A DNA stretch of 35,149 bases from Methanomicrobiales archaeon. GTDB taxonomy: Archaea > Halobacteriota > Methanomicrobia > Methanomicrobiales > JACTUA01. The notes beneath the pieces are model-generated. The model saw only the letters and a list, made by a program, of their open reading frames with translations, was not told the origin of the DNA and did no database searches. Both the position numbers and the translations under genes were made by a program. Positions 1 to 9,455 of this stretch are shown here, piece by piece; positions within the stretch are counted from its first letter, which is position 1; each line of letters opens with the position of its first letter. The stretch spans positions 1 to 35,149 of the forward strand of contig JAJRDA010000004.1 in NCBI GenBank assembly GCA_028678665.1, given 5' to 3'.

Positions 1-48
1 CACGCGCTTGCCGACGGTCCCGTACCCGTTGATGACTACCTTGGTCAT
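1..48 (-). CDS. gap: Glyceraldehyde-3-phosphate dehydrogenase, archaeal type II (N-terminal fragment, runs off window)
   Basis: Reverse complement of 1-48 translates MTKVVINGYGTVGKRV, the N-terminal Rossmann signature of archaeal GAPDH. Confidence 0.8.
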   Translation of the reverse strand, partial: MTKVVINGYGTVGKRV

Positions 49-150
49 GATCAAACATCACGCTCGGAGTGATAAAGGTATGCGGAATGGGACAGGGTCT
101 GGAAAGGTGCGGCGACTTCCGAGGAGGGATGATCACCCGTGACCCAGCCT

Positions 151-217
151 ACCCTCCTTGGGGGTGGGGTCGGGAAGAGGCCGGCCCCCTCCCCTCGCCC
201 TCCCCCGGTGAGGATAG
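151..217 (+). repeat. Family A intergenic repeat copy A1
   Basis: accctccttgggggtggggtcgggaagaggccggccccctcccctcgccctcccccggtgaggatag; long hairpin plus GTGAGGATA box. Confidence 0.7.
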
Positions 218-245
218 CGGCTCCAAGTCGGTTTCCGCAAGATAT

Positions 246-737
246 TTACAAGTAATCCCCCTGGATCGCCACCACCTCGGTGCTGTCCCGGGCGGTGGCA
301 TACCGCTCCAGGGGCTCGGCATTCAGCTCGAGGAAGCGTATCCCCCAGTGGTAGAGGGAGAGGATCCGCTCCGCCTGTTCCCGCTCCCCCAGGATCACAA
401 GGGCCGCGGCAAAGGCCTCCAGCGAGGAGAGGCGGAAGGGCCTCCCGTAGTTCACCGGGTTTGCCGCGAGGAGGAAGGGGAGCGCCCGCCTCCGCCGCCA
501 GGAGCGGACGATGGCCGTGTCCAGCACCGCCCAGGAGCAGTCCAGGACGGCCAGCGACGGGGCGTCCCTGTCGGGGGGGGAGAGGGCCTGCTCTGCGGTC
601 GGGTCCAGGAGGAGCGTTGATCGCGGAATCGCCCTGAGGCGGGGGAGGATCCTGACGAGGTCATACCGCTCCATCTTCTTCACCGAGCACTTGCGGGGGT
701 CGCAGGTGTTGTCCCGGTACGCGACGAGCGGCATCAT
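246..737 (-). CDS. tsr3: Tsr3-family rRNA aminocarboxypropyltransferase (DUF367)
   Basis: MMPLVAYRDNTCDPRKCSVKKMERYDLVRIL...LDCSWAVLDTA...NPVNYGRPFRLSSLEAFAAAL is typical of the Tsr3 family. Confidence 0.85.
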   Translation of the reverse strand: MMPLVAYRDNTCDPRKCSVKKMERYDLVRILPRLRAIPRSTLLLDPTAEQALSPPDRDAPSLAVLDCSWAVLDTAIVRSWRRRRALPFLLAANPVNYGRPFRLSSLEAFAAALVILGEREQAERILSLYHWGIRFLELNAEPLERYATARDSTEVVAIQGDYL

Positions 738-767
738 TGATCATCTCAGGGGTGCCACCCGCTATCA

Positions 768-1622
768 ATGTACGTCCTCGTCTGCCCCTGCATCGCCGAC
801 CCGTCGCTTCGGGCCCGGGGGATCACGTCGGAAGGGGACCGAGCGGCCTTTACCCGGGCACTGGAGCGGTGCCGGGAGTTCGGGGTGGAACCGGTCCTCC
901 TCCCCTGCCCCGAGACCCTGTACCTGGGCCGGGACCGGGAGCCTGGCCCGTTCCACCCGAGGCTGGATACTGCGGAGTTCCGGGCCCTCCTGGATCGGCT
1001 GGAGGCCGGCGTGCGGAAGGGGATCCAGCGGCGGGGAGAGGCCCCCCTCTGCATCGTGGGCGTGGACTCCTCGCCCTGTTGCGGGGTGGGGGGGCATCAT
1101 TTCGAGACGATCGAGGGGACGCCGTCCCGCCGCCCCGGCCGGGGGGTGTTTCTCTCCCGGTTCCCGGAGATCAGGGCGGTGGAGGTGAAGGACTTTGCCC
1201 GGTACCGGGTCTACCTGGCCGGCCCGCTCTTCTCCGAAGCGGAACGGGTCTTTAACCGCACGGTCCGGGATCTGCTGGAGGCCCACCTGTTCCGGGTCTA
1301 CCTGCCCCAGGAGGCGGCGGAGGCGCCGGGCCGGGAGCCGGATGCAGACAGGTCTATTTACACGGGGCACGTCGCAGCCCTCCGGGACACCGACGTGGTG
1401 GTGGCCGTCTGCGACGGTCCGGATGCCGACAGCGGCACCGCATGGGAGATGGGGTACGCGTCAGCGCTGGGGGTCCCGGTGATAGCCCTCCGGACCGACT
1501 CCCGCCGGTTCAGCGCGGAACGGCGGCTGAACCTGATGCTGGAGCGTTCGGCCCGGCTGCTCACGGCACCGGGGATGCTCCCGGCCGCTCTCCGATCCCC
1601 GTTCTGTGAACCGGAGACCTGA
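768..1622 (+). CDS. Two-domain protein: Cys-rich DUF523-like N-terminus fused to nucleoside 2-deoxyribosyltransferase-like C-terminus
   Basis: N-term MYVLVCPCIADPS...VGVDSSPCCGVGGHH; C-term YRVYLAGPLFSEAE...DVVVAVCDGPDADSGTAWEMGYASALGVPVIALRTDSR. Confidence 0.75.
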   Translation: MYVLVCPCIADPSLRARGITSEGDRAAFTRALERCREFGVEPVLLPCPETLYLGRDREPGPFHPRLDTAEFRALLDRLEAGVRKGIQRRGEAPLCIVGVDSSPCCGVGGHHFETIEGTPSRRPGRGVFLSRFPEIRAVEVKDFARYRVYLAGPLFSEAERVFNRTVRDLLEAHLFRVYLPQEAAEAPGREPDADRSIYTGHVAALRDTDVVVAVCDGPDADSGTAWEMGYASALGVPVIALRTDSRRFSAERRLNLMLERSARLLTAPGMLPAALRSPFCEPET

Positions 1623-1649
1623 ACCGGGGAGATATTCTGTGCATACACG

Positions 1650-1693
1650 ATGGAGGGGCAGAGCCCCCTCCCGGCCCCACCCTAGGGAGGATA
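1650..1693 (+). repeat. Family A intergenic repeat copy A2
   Basis: tggaggggcagagccccctcccggccccaccctagggaggataa. Confidence 0.65.
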
Positions 1694-1807
1694 ACCCGCC
1701 CCGGCACTGCCCCTCACCACCGCTGGAGGGTAAATCTACGTCACCCACTCCTTCTGAAATAGGAGAAGATCTATACCCAATCGGGTTCCACATCTCATCC
1801 GGAAGCA

Positions 1808-2740
1808 ATGGCCAGGAGATCCTCAGCCACGGAGGTACGGGCGCGACCCTTCCTGAAATGGGCCGGGGGTAAGACCCAGCTGCTGCCGGAGTTCGCGGCC
1901 CGGTTCCCGCCCGGCATCCGGCGGGGCGATATCCGGCGCTACGTCGAACCGTTCGTGGGCGGAGGGGCAGTCTACTTCATGGTCGCGGGCTCGTACCCGA
2001 TCCGGGAGTCCCTGATCTGGGATGCGAACCCGGATCTTGTCACTGCATATGCGGTCGTGAAAGGGGATCCCGACGGGCTGATCCGGAAGCTCCGGAACCT
2101 GGACTCCCGCTACCGGTCCCTCGGGGAAGAGGAGCGGAAGGCCTTCTATTATCGGGTCCGGGAAAGGTTCAACCAGCTGCCACGGAAGGGTTTCCCGGGA
2201 TCGGATGATCCCCGGGCCGTGAGGGCCACGGCGGACCTCATCTTCCTGAACCGGACCTGCTACAACGGGCTGTACCGGGTCAATTCCTCCGGCGGGTTCA
2301 ATGTACCATTCGGGAAGTACCGGAATCCCCGGATCCTTGACGAGGCAGGCCTTCGGGCAGCGTCCGCCGCTCTGGGGAACACCGGTGTGAACCTGGGGGA
2401 TTTCACGGCATGCGCCCCGTTCGTCGATGACCACACCTTCGTGTACCTGGACCCCCCGTACCGGCCCCTCAGCCGGACCTCGTCCTTCACTTCCTATGCT
2501 TCCGGGGGGTTCGGGGATGAGGACCAGCGGAGGCTCGCGCAATTCTTCCGGGAGCTGGATCGCACGGGGGCACAGCTCATGCTCTCCAACTCGGACCCGG
2601 TGAGCCGGGATCCCGGGGACCGGTTCCTGGAAGATCTCTACCAGGGATATCGGATCGAACGGGTGCCGGCGCGGCGTGCCATCAACTCGGTGGGAGGGGC
2701 ACGGGGCCGGATCACCGAGCTCGTCATCACCAACTACTGA
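1808..2740 (+). CDS. D12-class DNA adenine N6-methyltransferase (Dam family)
   Basis: FLKWAGGKTQLLPEF, YVEPFVGGGAVYF and DPPYRPLS motifs. Confidence 0.9.
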   Translation: MARRSSATEVRARPFLKWAGGKTQLLPEFAARFPPGIRRGDIRRYVEPFVGGGAVYFMVAGSYPIRESLIWDANPDLVTAYAVVKGDPDGLIRKLRNLDSRYRSLGEEERKAFYYRVRERFNQLPRKGFPGSDDPRAVRATADLIFLNRTCYNGLYRVNSSGGFNVPFGKYRNPRILDEAGLRAASAALGNTGVNLGDFTACAPFVDDHTFVYLDPPYRPLSRTSSFTSYASGGFGDEDQRRLAQFFRELDRTGAQLMLSNSDPVSRDPGDRFLEDLYQGYRIERVPARRAINSVGGARGRITELVITNY

Positions 2741-2765
2741 GGGGCCGAAAGGTGCGGGGAGCGCC

Positions 2766-3698
2766 TCACGCCGCATTCCCGGGCGAGAGGGCATTCGCCA
2801 CCTTCAGGGACTTGTACAGGAAGTACCCGACGACCCCAAAGGTGATGACAGGTGAGAGCCAGGGGGGAGTGGGGAACCCGAAGGCATCGGCAAGCATGAT
2901 GACCCCCAGGCCGAGGATGGAGTACATGGCCCCGTTCTTCAGGTAGATGTACCGCTTGATCCGGTCAATATTGCCGACAGTGACCTGCCGCACCACGATG
3001 GCCCCGAGGCCGTTTCCGAGGATGATCAGGGGCACCGAGAGGGTGAAGGCAAAGGCCCCGATGACCCCGTCGATGGAGAAGGTGGCATCGATCACCTCCA
3101 GGTAGAAGATCTTCGAGAGGTCCGAAAGGTTCGGGTCCTTCAGTCTTGCCTCCTGGAGTTCCGCGTTCTGCCGGAACCCGTGGACGATAAAGAACGCCGT
3201 CGAGCCGACCACGGTGCCGAAGGCCATGAGCGGATTCACCGGGAGGGCAAGCCAGACCAGCACCGCAAGGAGGATGGAGACCACCGCGTAGAACCAGACC
3301 CCCTTCTCCTGGATGTACCGCTCCCCCCTGAGCCCGAAGTGCTTGGGCTCGATGAAGAGCCAGTGGAAGAAGAGGAAGACGAGGAACGTGCCCCCGAAGG
3401 CGAGCAGCATGGGGGCAGAGGCCTCGATGGCCTCCATCACCGCGGGATCGCTGGAGAATGTGGCGGTGAGGGCTTCGATGGGCCCGAGGGATGGGGTGGA
3501 GAGCCAGACGATGAGCCAGGGAAGCAGGCCCCTCACCAGGAAGACCGCGATGAAGAGGCCCCAGACCAGGAACCAGCGCCGGTACTTCTCCTGCATGGTG
3601 GAGAGGACCTCGGCATTGATGATGGCGTTGTCAATGCTGGAGATGGTCTCAAAGAGGCAGAGCCCCGCGACAATCAGGATGCCCGAGAGGAGGTCCAT
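2766..3698 (-). CDS. DUF475/TerC-like integral membrane protein
   Basis: MDLLSGILIVAGLCLFETISSIDNAIINAEVLSTM...; multiple TM segments; FSIDGVIGAFAFT motif. Confidence 0.8.
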   Translation of the reverse strand: MDLLSGILIVAGLCLFETISSIDNAIINAEVLSTMQEKYRRWFLVWGLFIAVFLVRGLLPWLIVWLSTPSLGPIEALTATFSSDPAVMEAIEASAPMLLAFGGTFLVFLFFHWLFIEPKHFGLRGERYIQEKGVWFYAVVSILLAVLVWLALPVNPLMAFGTVVGSTAFFIVHGFRQNAELQEARLKDPNLSDLSKIFYLEVIDATFSIDGVIGAFAFTLSVPLIILGNGLGAIVVRQVTVGNIDRIKRYIYLKNGAMYSILGLGVIMLADAFGFPTPPWLSPVITFGVVGYFLYKSLKVANALSPGNAA

Positions 3699-3952
3699 GC
3701 GCGGATCCAGCGTGCGATGAGCGGGGTGATAAGGGTAACTTCCCGTGATTTCAAGCTCCGCGGGGGCTTGTGGCGGTTGGGGCGGACGCTGCCCAATACC
3801 TCCGGCAGGAGGGATTCAGGCGGATGGAACACCCATGACATTCTCCCTGGGGTGGCATACAACGTCCTCCCGCCGGCAACCTGAATAAAGCCCGGCAGAT
3901 CCGGCAGGCCTGCGGGGTGGGATTTAATTATTCCCCGCGGTCAGGTACCGGT

Positions 3953-5452
3953 GTGAGGCGGCAGATCGGGATTCTCGTCGGGATCGGCGTCTTCCTCGTC
4001 CTGATGCTGGTCCCCGCAGGAATTTCTTCACCGATCCGGGCGGTCGCGGCCGTTACCTCCCTGATGGTGATCTGGTGGATCACCGAAGCGATTCCCCTGG
4101 AGGCCACCGCGCTGGTACCGGTGGTGGCCTTTCCCCTCCTCGGGGTCCTCACCCCGGCAGAGGCCACCGCCCCCTACGCGGACCGGGTGATCTTCCTCTT
4201 CCTGGGAGGCTTCCTCATCGCCGCGGCGATGGAGCGGTGGAACCTGCACCGCCGGATCGCCCTTTCCATCATCTCCCGGGTCGGCACCAGGCCCCGGCAG
4301 CTGGTGCTGGGGGTGATGGTCGCCACCGCGTTCATCTCCCTCTGGATCTCCAACACGGCCACGGCCATGATGATGATCCCCATCGCGCTGGCCCTGGCGG
4401 GGGCAGTCCACGAGGGAAGTCCGGGAGACATGCTCCCGGCCGTTCAGAAGGTCTTCGGCAAGTGCCTGGTCCTCTCGGTGGCATACGGGGCGTCCATTGG
4501 CGGGATGGGAACGCTCATCGGCAGCCCGCCCAACGGCATCTTCGCCGCCCAGGCAAGGATCCTCTTTCCCGGGGCCCCCACCATTGATTTCTTCTCCTGG
4601 CTCCTCTTCGGCATCCCCTTTGCCGCCATCCTTCTCTGTCTGGCCTGGCTCTGGCTCACCCGCGGGGTCTTCCGGGAGATGCCTGACACAATCCCCCTGG
4701 CAGGGGAGACCATCCGGAAGGAGAAGGATGCGCTGGGCCCCCTCTCCCGGGGTGAGCAGTGGACGCTCCTCGTCTTTCTCCTGGTGGCAGTGGCGTGGAT
4801 CCTGCAGGATACGAAGCAGGTGGGAGATCTGGTGATACCCGGTATCGACACCATCCTGCCCGGCATCTCCGATGCATCGATTGCCATCGGGGGAGCGCTC
4901 CTTCTCTTCCTCCTCCCCGTGGACAGCAAGAAGGGGATCTTCACCATGGACTGGGAGCACGCAGTGAAGATCCCCTGGGGGATCCTGATACTCTTCGGGG
5001 GCGGCCTCTGCCTCTCGGTGGCGTTCCTGAAGAGCGGCCTTGCCCAGGGCCTGGTCCCGTACTTCGGGATCCTCCATGGCCTGCCGGTGGTCCTGGTGGT
5101 CGCAATCATCGCCACGGCGGTCTGCTTCCTCTCCGAGATTACTTCCAACACCGCCATTGCCTCGATCATGATGCCTGTCATGGCGCTCACCGCGGTTGCC
5201 ATGGGGATCCACCCCTTCCTCCTGATGGCGACGGCGGCCATCGCATCGTCGATGGGGTTCATGCTGCCGGTGGCGACGCCTCCCAATGCCATCGCGTTCG
5301 GGACCGGCGTCGTGTCCATGCGTGAGATGGTGCGATCGGGATTTGCCCTGAACCTGATCGCCATCGCCCTCTGGACGGTCTTCTCGGTGACCGTGGTCCC
5401 GTGGGCGCTGGGGATCACCCCGGCGCTTCCGGGGTGGGCGGTGGCCCCGTGA
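3953..5452 (+). CDS. SLC13/DASS-family sodium-dependent anion transporter
   Basis: WWITEAIPLEATALVPVVAFPLLGV, FLGGFLIAAAMERWNLHRRIAL, SEITSNTAIASIMMPV. GTG at 3953 preferred over the track start at 3917. Confidence 0.85.
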   Translation: MRRQIGILVGIGVFLVLMLVPAGISSPIRAVAAVTSLMVIWWITEAIPLEATALVPVVAFPLLGVLTPAEATAPYADRVIFLFLGGFLIAAAMERWNLHRRIALSIISRVGTRPRQLVLGVMVATAFISLWISNTATAMMMIPIALALAGAVHEGSPGDMLPAVQKVFGKCLVLSVAYGASIGGMGTLIGSPPNGIFAAQARILFPGAPTIDFFSWLLFGIPFAAILLCLAWLWLTRGVFREMPDTIPLAGETIRKEKDALGPLSRGEQWTLLVFLLVAVAWILQDTKQVGDLVIPGIDTILPGISDASIAIGGALLLFLLPVDSKKGIFTMDWEHAVKIPWGILILFGGGLCLSVAFLKSGLAQGLVPYFGILHGLPVVLVVAIIATAVCFLSEITSNTAIASIMMPVMALTAVAMGIHPFLLMATAAIASSMGFMLPVATPPNAIAFGTGVVSMREMVRSGFALNLIAIALWTVFSVTVVPWALGITPALPGWAVAP

Positions 5453-5552
5453 GGGGGCCGAGATCATGCAGGAGCCTGGATCATCCTGATTTCATGAATA
5501 TTGTTATTTATGATGGTGTGGACTTACAGATCAAGATATGGGGGCATGATCC

Positions 5553-6014
5553 ATGGCAGCAACACTTGAAGATAACATTGGCTATCACTTCAGGGAGCAG
5601 ACCCTCCTCACTCGGGCCCTGACAAGAAGAGCCTTTGCGAACGAGGAGCGGCAGCAGGGCAGGCACCACGAGGACCAGGAAGTCCTTTGTACCCTGGGGG
5701 ATGCGGTGCTCAAAGCGGTCTTCGTGGAGCTCATGATCCGAGCCCATTATCCCACACCTGACGCAATCACCCAAGAAAAGAAAAACCTGGAACGAGAGGA
5801 ATCCCTTGCCGACGTTGCCAGTCAGATGGAAGTAGGACCCTCCATACGGTTCAATGCAGGAGAGATAAAGCAGGGGGCAGAGAAGGAACCCTACGTCCTT
5901 GCCGAAACTCTGGAAGCTATCCTTGGAGCTATCTATTTAGATGGAGGTTTCGGAGCCGCGAGAGAGACGGTCATTCGATGGTTTAGCCATAACATCAAAC
6001 CCTATGGCGGGTGA
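5553..6014 (+). CDS. Standalone RNase III catalytic-domain protein (no dsRBD)
   Basis: EVLCTLGDAVLKAVFVELMI resembles ERLEFLGDAVL; AETLEAILGAIYLDGGF resembles ADTVEALIGAIYLD. Confidence 0.8.
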   Translation: MAATLEDNIGYHFREQTLLTRALTRRAFANEERQQGRHHEDQEVLCTLGDAVLKAVFVELMIRAHYPTPDAITQEKKNLEREESLADVASQMEVGPSIRFNAGEIKQGAEKEPYVLAETLEAILGAIYLDGGFGAARETVIRWFSHNIKPYGG

Positions 6015-6062
6015 ACCACTTTCAAACCTCATTCTGGTGGCCCGGGCCGGGCATTGCCCCCT

Positions 6063-6515
6063 TTACGGCAGGACCCGGATATCACCCCTCGCCTGTACCA
6101 CGATCTCCTTCTCCCCCAGATAGGTCTGCACTGTGCCCAGCACGGCCACCCGGTCCCCCTCGAGAATCTGGAAATCCCCCCGGGCAGAGGCCGGGATAAA
6201 GACCGGGATTCCGTCCACGCGGAGGATCTGGTGGTTCCCGGACTCCGTGATGGTGACCCGCTCCACGGTCCCCTGAAGAGAGACGAGGTCCCCCTCCCGC
6301 GACTGGGTGGAGTAGGGGGAGGCAAAGGCTGCCTTCCCGATACCGGTGAGCACCAGGTGGGCTCCGGCCACGATCAGGCACACCGCCAGCAGGAGAAGGA
6401 AGGCGGTGCGCTCCTGCGGTTCCAGCACAGTGGGGAAGGTGATCGCTGACTCACTTAAATCTATAGGGTATGATGCCGCGACGATACGCGGCAACGGCGG
6501 CTGCACTCCTTCCAT
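6063..6515 (-). CDS. Membrane-anchored OB-fold-like hypothetical protein
   Basis: One TM helix (FLLLLAVCLIVAGAHLVLTG) followed by a beta-rich segment with OB-like pattern; start codon uncertain. Confidence 0.55.
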   Translation of the reverse strand: MEGVQPPLPRIVAASYPIDLSESAITFPTVLEPQERTAFLLLLAVCLIVAGAHLVLTGIGKAAFASPYSTQSREGDLVSLQGTVERVTITESGNHQILRVDGIPVFIPASARGDFQILEGDRVAVLGTVQTYLGEKEIVVQARGDIRVLP

Positions 6516-6559
6516 TTCTTGACGTGGGGCGGAACGGTCTATCCTCGTCCTTTTCCGGT

Positions 6560-6612
6560 ATGCTCAGCAGGAGGGGGCAGGCCCCCTCCCGGACCCACCC
6601 CCGTGAGGATAG
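6560..6612 (+). repeat. Family A intergenic repeat copy A3
   Basis: tgctcagcaggagggggcaggccccctcccggacccacccccgtgaggatag. Confidence 0.7.
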
Positions 6613-6694
6613 CCCCTTCTTCGGGGTCCTTCGTAGACAAAGTGGTTTCGGAAAAGGGGAGGATCCTCCGGACGGACTGGGTCCCGGACAGCAT

Positions 6695-8365
6695 TCACCG
6701 CCGCCGGACCAGGTACAGCCCCAGGAGCAGGCAGATGACCAGGAGTGCCACCGCCCCGCGGAGGATTTCCGTGTTCCCGGTGACGGGTCCTCCGGCAGCC
6801 CGGTTCCAGTCCTGCACGAATGCTTCTGTGTAGTATCCCGCCACCCCGGGATGCTCCAGGATCACCCCGGCCTCCCGGTTGAAGGAGGGGGAGTTCTCGT
6901 TCCAGTTGATGGAGGAGACGAGCACCCGCTCAGCGTCCACGATCGCCCCCTTATTGTGGATGCACCGCACGCCAAGGTCATCAGGCCACCCCACCCGGAC
7001 CTCCAGCGGCAGCCCCTCCCGGCGTGCAATGCCCGCGATCGTCGTCGCCATCTCGTCATTGTCCTCGGGGTCGCCGGTGCCATAGAGGGAGCCGTCCAGC
7101 AGGATCCGGACCGCCACGCCCCGACGGGATGCCTCTATCGCCGCCAGGAGGTACGGATTCAGCCGATCGCCGGTGCTGTTGCGGATGGAGGCCACCTCGA
7201 TATCCACCGAACGGACCGCTCCTGCGATCAGGTCCTCGACGAGAAACGCGGTGTCGGGGGCCAGGACCGGTGTCACCGTGGCGTTTCGGAAGATCCGGGG
7301 TGCCAGGTCGGGGGTAAGCGACTCTTCCCGGGCTCCCTGCTCCCAGAACAGTACCTCCCCCGCCAGGGTGAAGGGCAGGATGTCTCCCCCGGCCCGGTCG
7401 TGCAGGAACATCCCGTGGAAGTAGCGGGCGGTTTCCGGATCGTCGATGAGAACACCCCACCCCCGGTTTCCTGTCCCGCCCACCGGCGGGTAGCCGGTCG
7501 GGTTCAGGTTCTCGGTCCCCAGGACCAGGCGGGAACCGTCCAGCACCACCACCTTGGCATGGGTGAACCGGTAGCGGGCGTGGGCGGTATCGGTGGAGGC
7601 CATCAGGTACACGGGGATACCGGACTGGTTCAGGAGGAGGCAGGCCCCCCGCCCGGCCGGGGAGATCCCGCCGGCAGGTCCTCCTTCCAGGAGCACCTCC
7701 ACACGGACCCCTCTCCTGTGGGCTGCCGAGAGCTCGCGGGCAATCCCCGCATCCTCCAGCTCGTAGGCGCTGATCAGGATCTCCTCTGTGGCATTCCGGA
7801 GGGCCCCGATGAGAACCCCCCGTGCCCCCTCCGGCGAGACGAAGGCCGTGAGGGTGACGTTCAAAAAGGCGGCCGGGGTGAACCGTGACTGGCCGGGGAA
7901 CCGGGGCCTGGGATCCCAGGTCCCGTTCTCCAGGTAATGGATCTGCCCCTCCCGGGCCGTCACGTCCTCCGGCCAGCGGACCTGCTGGAGCACCCGGTTC
8001 CCCTGCAAGAGGACCAGCTGGTCGGCACGGTTCGCCATGGCAAACATCCCCTGGTGGCGCATGTCAGGGATTCCGGCCGTGGCATTCCGGATCTCGAAAT
8101 CCGGGAGGGTCCCGTACGTGGAGAGGAATGCAGGCCCTTCCTCGGCGATGGTGATCCGGCCGTTGATCCGGGTGCCGGGGGGAAATGCCAGGACCCCCTC
8201 GCCGTCGTCGATGGTGATCCCGTCCAGGGAACCGGAACCTTCGATCACGAGGAAGGCATCCCCTTCCCCTCTCAGGTAGGGGTCCGGGCAGAACTCCACG
8301 ATCTGCAGCCCCGCCGATGGGACTGCCAGGAGAACGAGGATGAGGAGGATCACAGGGGCCCGCAT
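6695..8365 (-). CDS. Secreted/membrane-anchored phospholipase D-family protein
   Basis: Signal peptide MRAPVILLILVLLAVPSAG, two HxKx4D motifs (HAKVVVLD, HNKGAIVD), C-terminal TM plus RRR. Internal start chosen over the 775-aa ORF. Confidence 0.85.
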   Translation of the reverse strand: MRAPVILLILVLLAVPSAGLQIVEFCPDPYLRGEGDAFLVIEGSGSLDGITIDDGEGVLAFPPGTRINGRITIAEEGPAFLSTYGTLPDFEIRNATAGIPDMRHQGMFAMANRADQLVLLQGNRVLQQVRWPEDVTAREGQIHYLENGTWDPRPRFPGQSRFTPAAFLNVTLTAFVSPEGARGVLIGALRNATEEILISAYELEDAGIARELSAAHRRGVRVEVLLEGGPAGGISPAGRGACLLLNQSGIPVYLMASTDTAHARYRFTHAKVVVLDGSRLVLGTENLNPTGYPPVGGTGNRGWGVLIDDPETARYFHGMFLHDRAGGDILPFTLAGEVLFWEQGAREESLTPDLAPRIFRNATVTPVLAPDTAFLVEDLIAGAVRSVDIEVASIRNSTGDRLNPYLLAAIEASRRGVAVRILLDGSLYGTGDPEDNDEMATTIAGIARREGLPLEVRVGWPDDLGVRCIHNKGAIVDAERVLVSSINWNENSPSFNREAGVILEHPGVAGYYTEAFVQDWNRAAGGPVTGNTEILRGAVALLVICLLLGLYLVRRR

Positions 8366-8599
8366 GGGTGCGGGAGGATTGGCACCATGGGAGAAGAAGG
8401 CTGCGGAGTGGTGCTCCCCTTGTGGGAACAGCTGACTTCCAGTGGAAATAAAGGGGTCTATGGTGGCAGGGGCCGGTATCAATAGAGATCCCGGATCCTC
8501 TCTGGTGATCTCTGGATTCCCTGATCCCTTACCCTTTCCTGCCACTGCACCACACCGGCTGCCGTCTCCTTTATCACGGCCGGGCACTATCACTTCCGC

Positions 8600-9190
8600 A
8601 TGCCTGCCGGCGCGGTGGTGAAGGTTGGGGGGAGCCTCTTCTCCGAGGTGCCCCGCCTGGTGCAGGAGATTCGCAGTGTGACCCGACCGGTACTCGTCGT
8701 GCCCGGCGGCGGGCAGTATGCAGACCTGGTCCGTATGCTCTCGCTCCCCGAAGAGCAGTCCCACTGGATGGCGATTGCAGCCATGGAGCAGTACGCGTGG
8801 TACATCGCGGTCCACGGGATGGAAACGATGGATGGGATCGCCCCTCCGGAAGGAATCCGGGTTCTCCTCCCGTACCGGGTGATGAGAGTCGAGGATCCGC
8901 TCCCCCACACCTGGGATGTCACCTCTGACTCCATCTCGGCGTGGGTGGCATACCGGCTGGATCTGCCGCTCCTCCTCCTGAAATCCGTGGACGGGCTCAC
9001 CCGCGATGGCCGGCTCCAGCACCGCGTCAGCAGGGCCTTCCCGTGCGGAGAGGTGGACCCGTACTTCCTTCCCTTTGTGCTCTCCCGAGGGGTACCGGTC
9101 ACGGTGGCGAACGGCAGGGTGGCGGGGAGGGCTGCCGCCTGGCTCCGGGGAGAGGAGGTGTCAGGGACCGTCATCGGGCCAGAAGGGTAG
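8600..9190 (+). CDS. mfnE: Amino acid kinase family, MfnE-like (methanofuran biosynthesis kinase)
   Basis: VVKVGGSLFSEV, VVPGGGQYADLVR, TSDSISAWVAYRL, LLLKSVDGL. Confidence 0.75.
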   Translation: MPAGAVVKVGGSLFSEVPRLVQEIRSVTRPVLVVPGGGQYADLVRMLSLPEEQSHWMAIAAMEQYAWYIAVHGMETMDGIAPPEGIRVLLPYRVMRVEDPLPHTWDVTSDSISAWVAYRLDLPLLLLKSVDGLTRDGRLQHRVSRAFPCGEVDPYFLPFVLSRGVPVTVANGRVAGRAAAWLRGEEVSGTVIGPEG

Positions 9191-9261
9191 GACTCGACGG
9201 AGTATCAGGTCTGGCAGGGGAAGTGGATTTGAGAGTATTTCCCTGCGTCTCTTCCCGCGTG

Positions 9262-9312
9262 CACTCAGCGGGAGGGGGAGACCCTATCCCGGTCCCACCC
9301 CCATGAGGATAG
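9262..9312 (+). repeat. Family A intergenic repeat copy A4
   Basis: actcagcgggagggggagaccctatcccggtcccacccccatgaggatag. Confidence 0.65.
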
Positions 9313-9455
9313 TCCCTGCAACGGTGATTCCTCTCTCTCTGATCGGGCTCATGCGCAAAGCCAGGATCGGGCCGGACTCTCCGCCCGTTCCACGGAACAG
9401 AGATATTAAGTGCCGCGCGGAGAGACACTATAGAACATTCCACGGGAGTTTCGAG

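Noticed and set aside
1823-2794. 323-aa minus-strand ORF opposite the Dam methylase
   Set aside because: Antisense shadow ORF of a recognisable gene.
4028-5467. 479-aa minus-strand ORF opposite the SLC13 transporter
   Set aside because: Low-complexity H/D/E/R-rich translation typical of antisense frames in GC-rich DNA; the plus strand encodes a clear transporter.
6470-7888. 472-aa plus-strand ORF
   Set aside because: Antisense to the PLD-family gene and runs through repeat A3; no recognisable domain.
8366-9022. N-terminal 219-aa extension of the PLD ORF
   Set aside because: Antisense to mfnE; the clear signal peptide at 8365 marks the true start.
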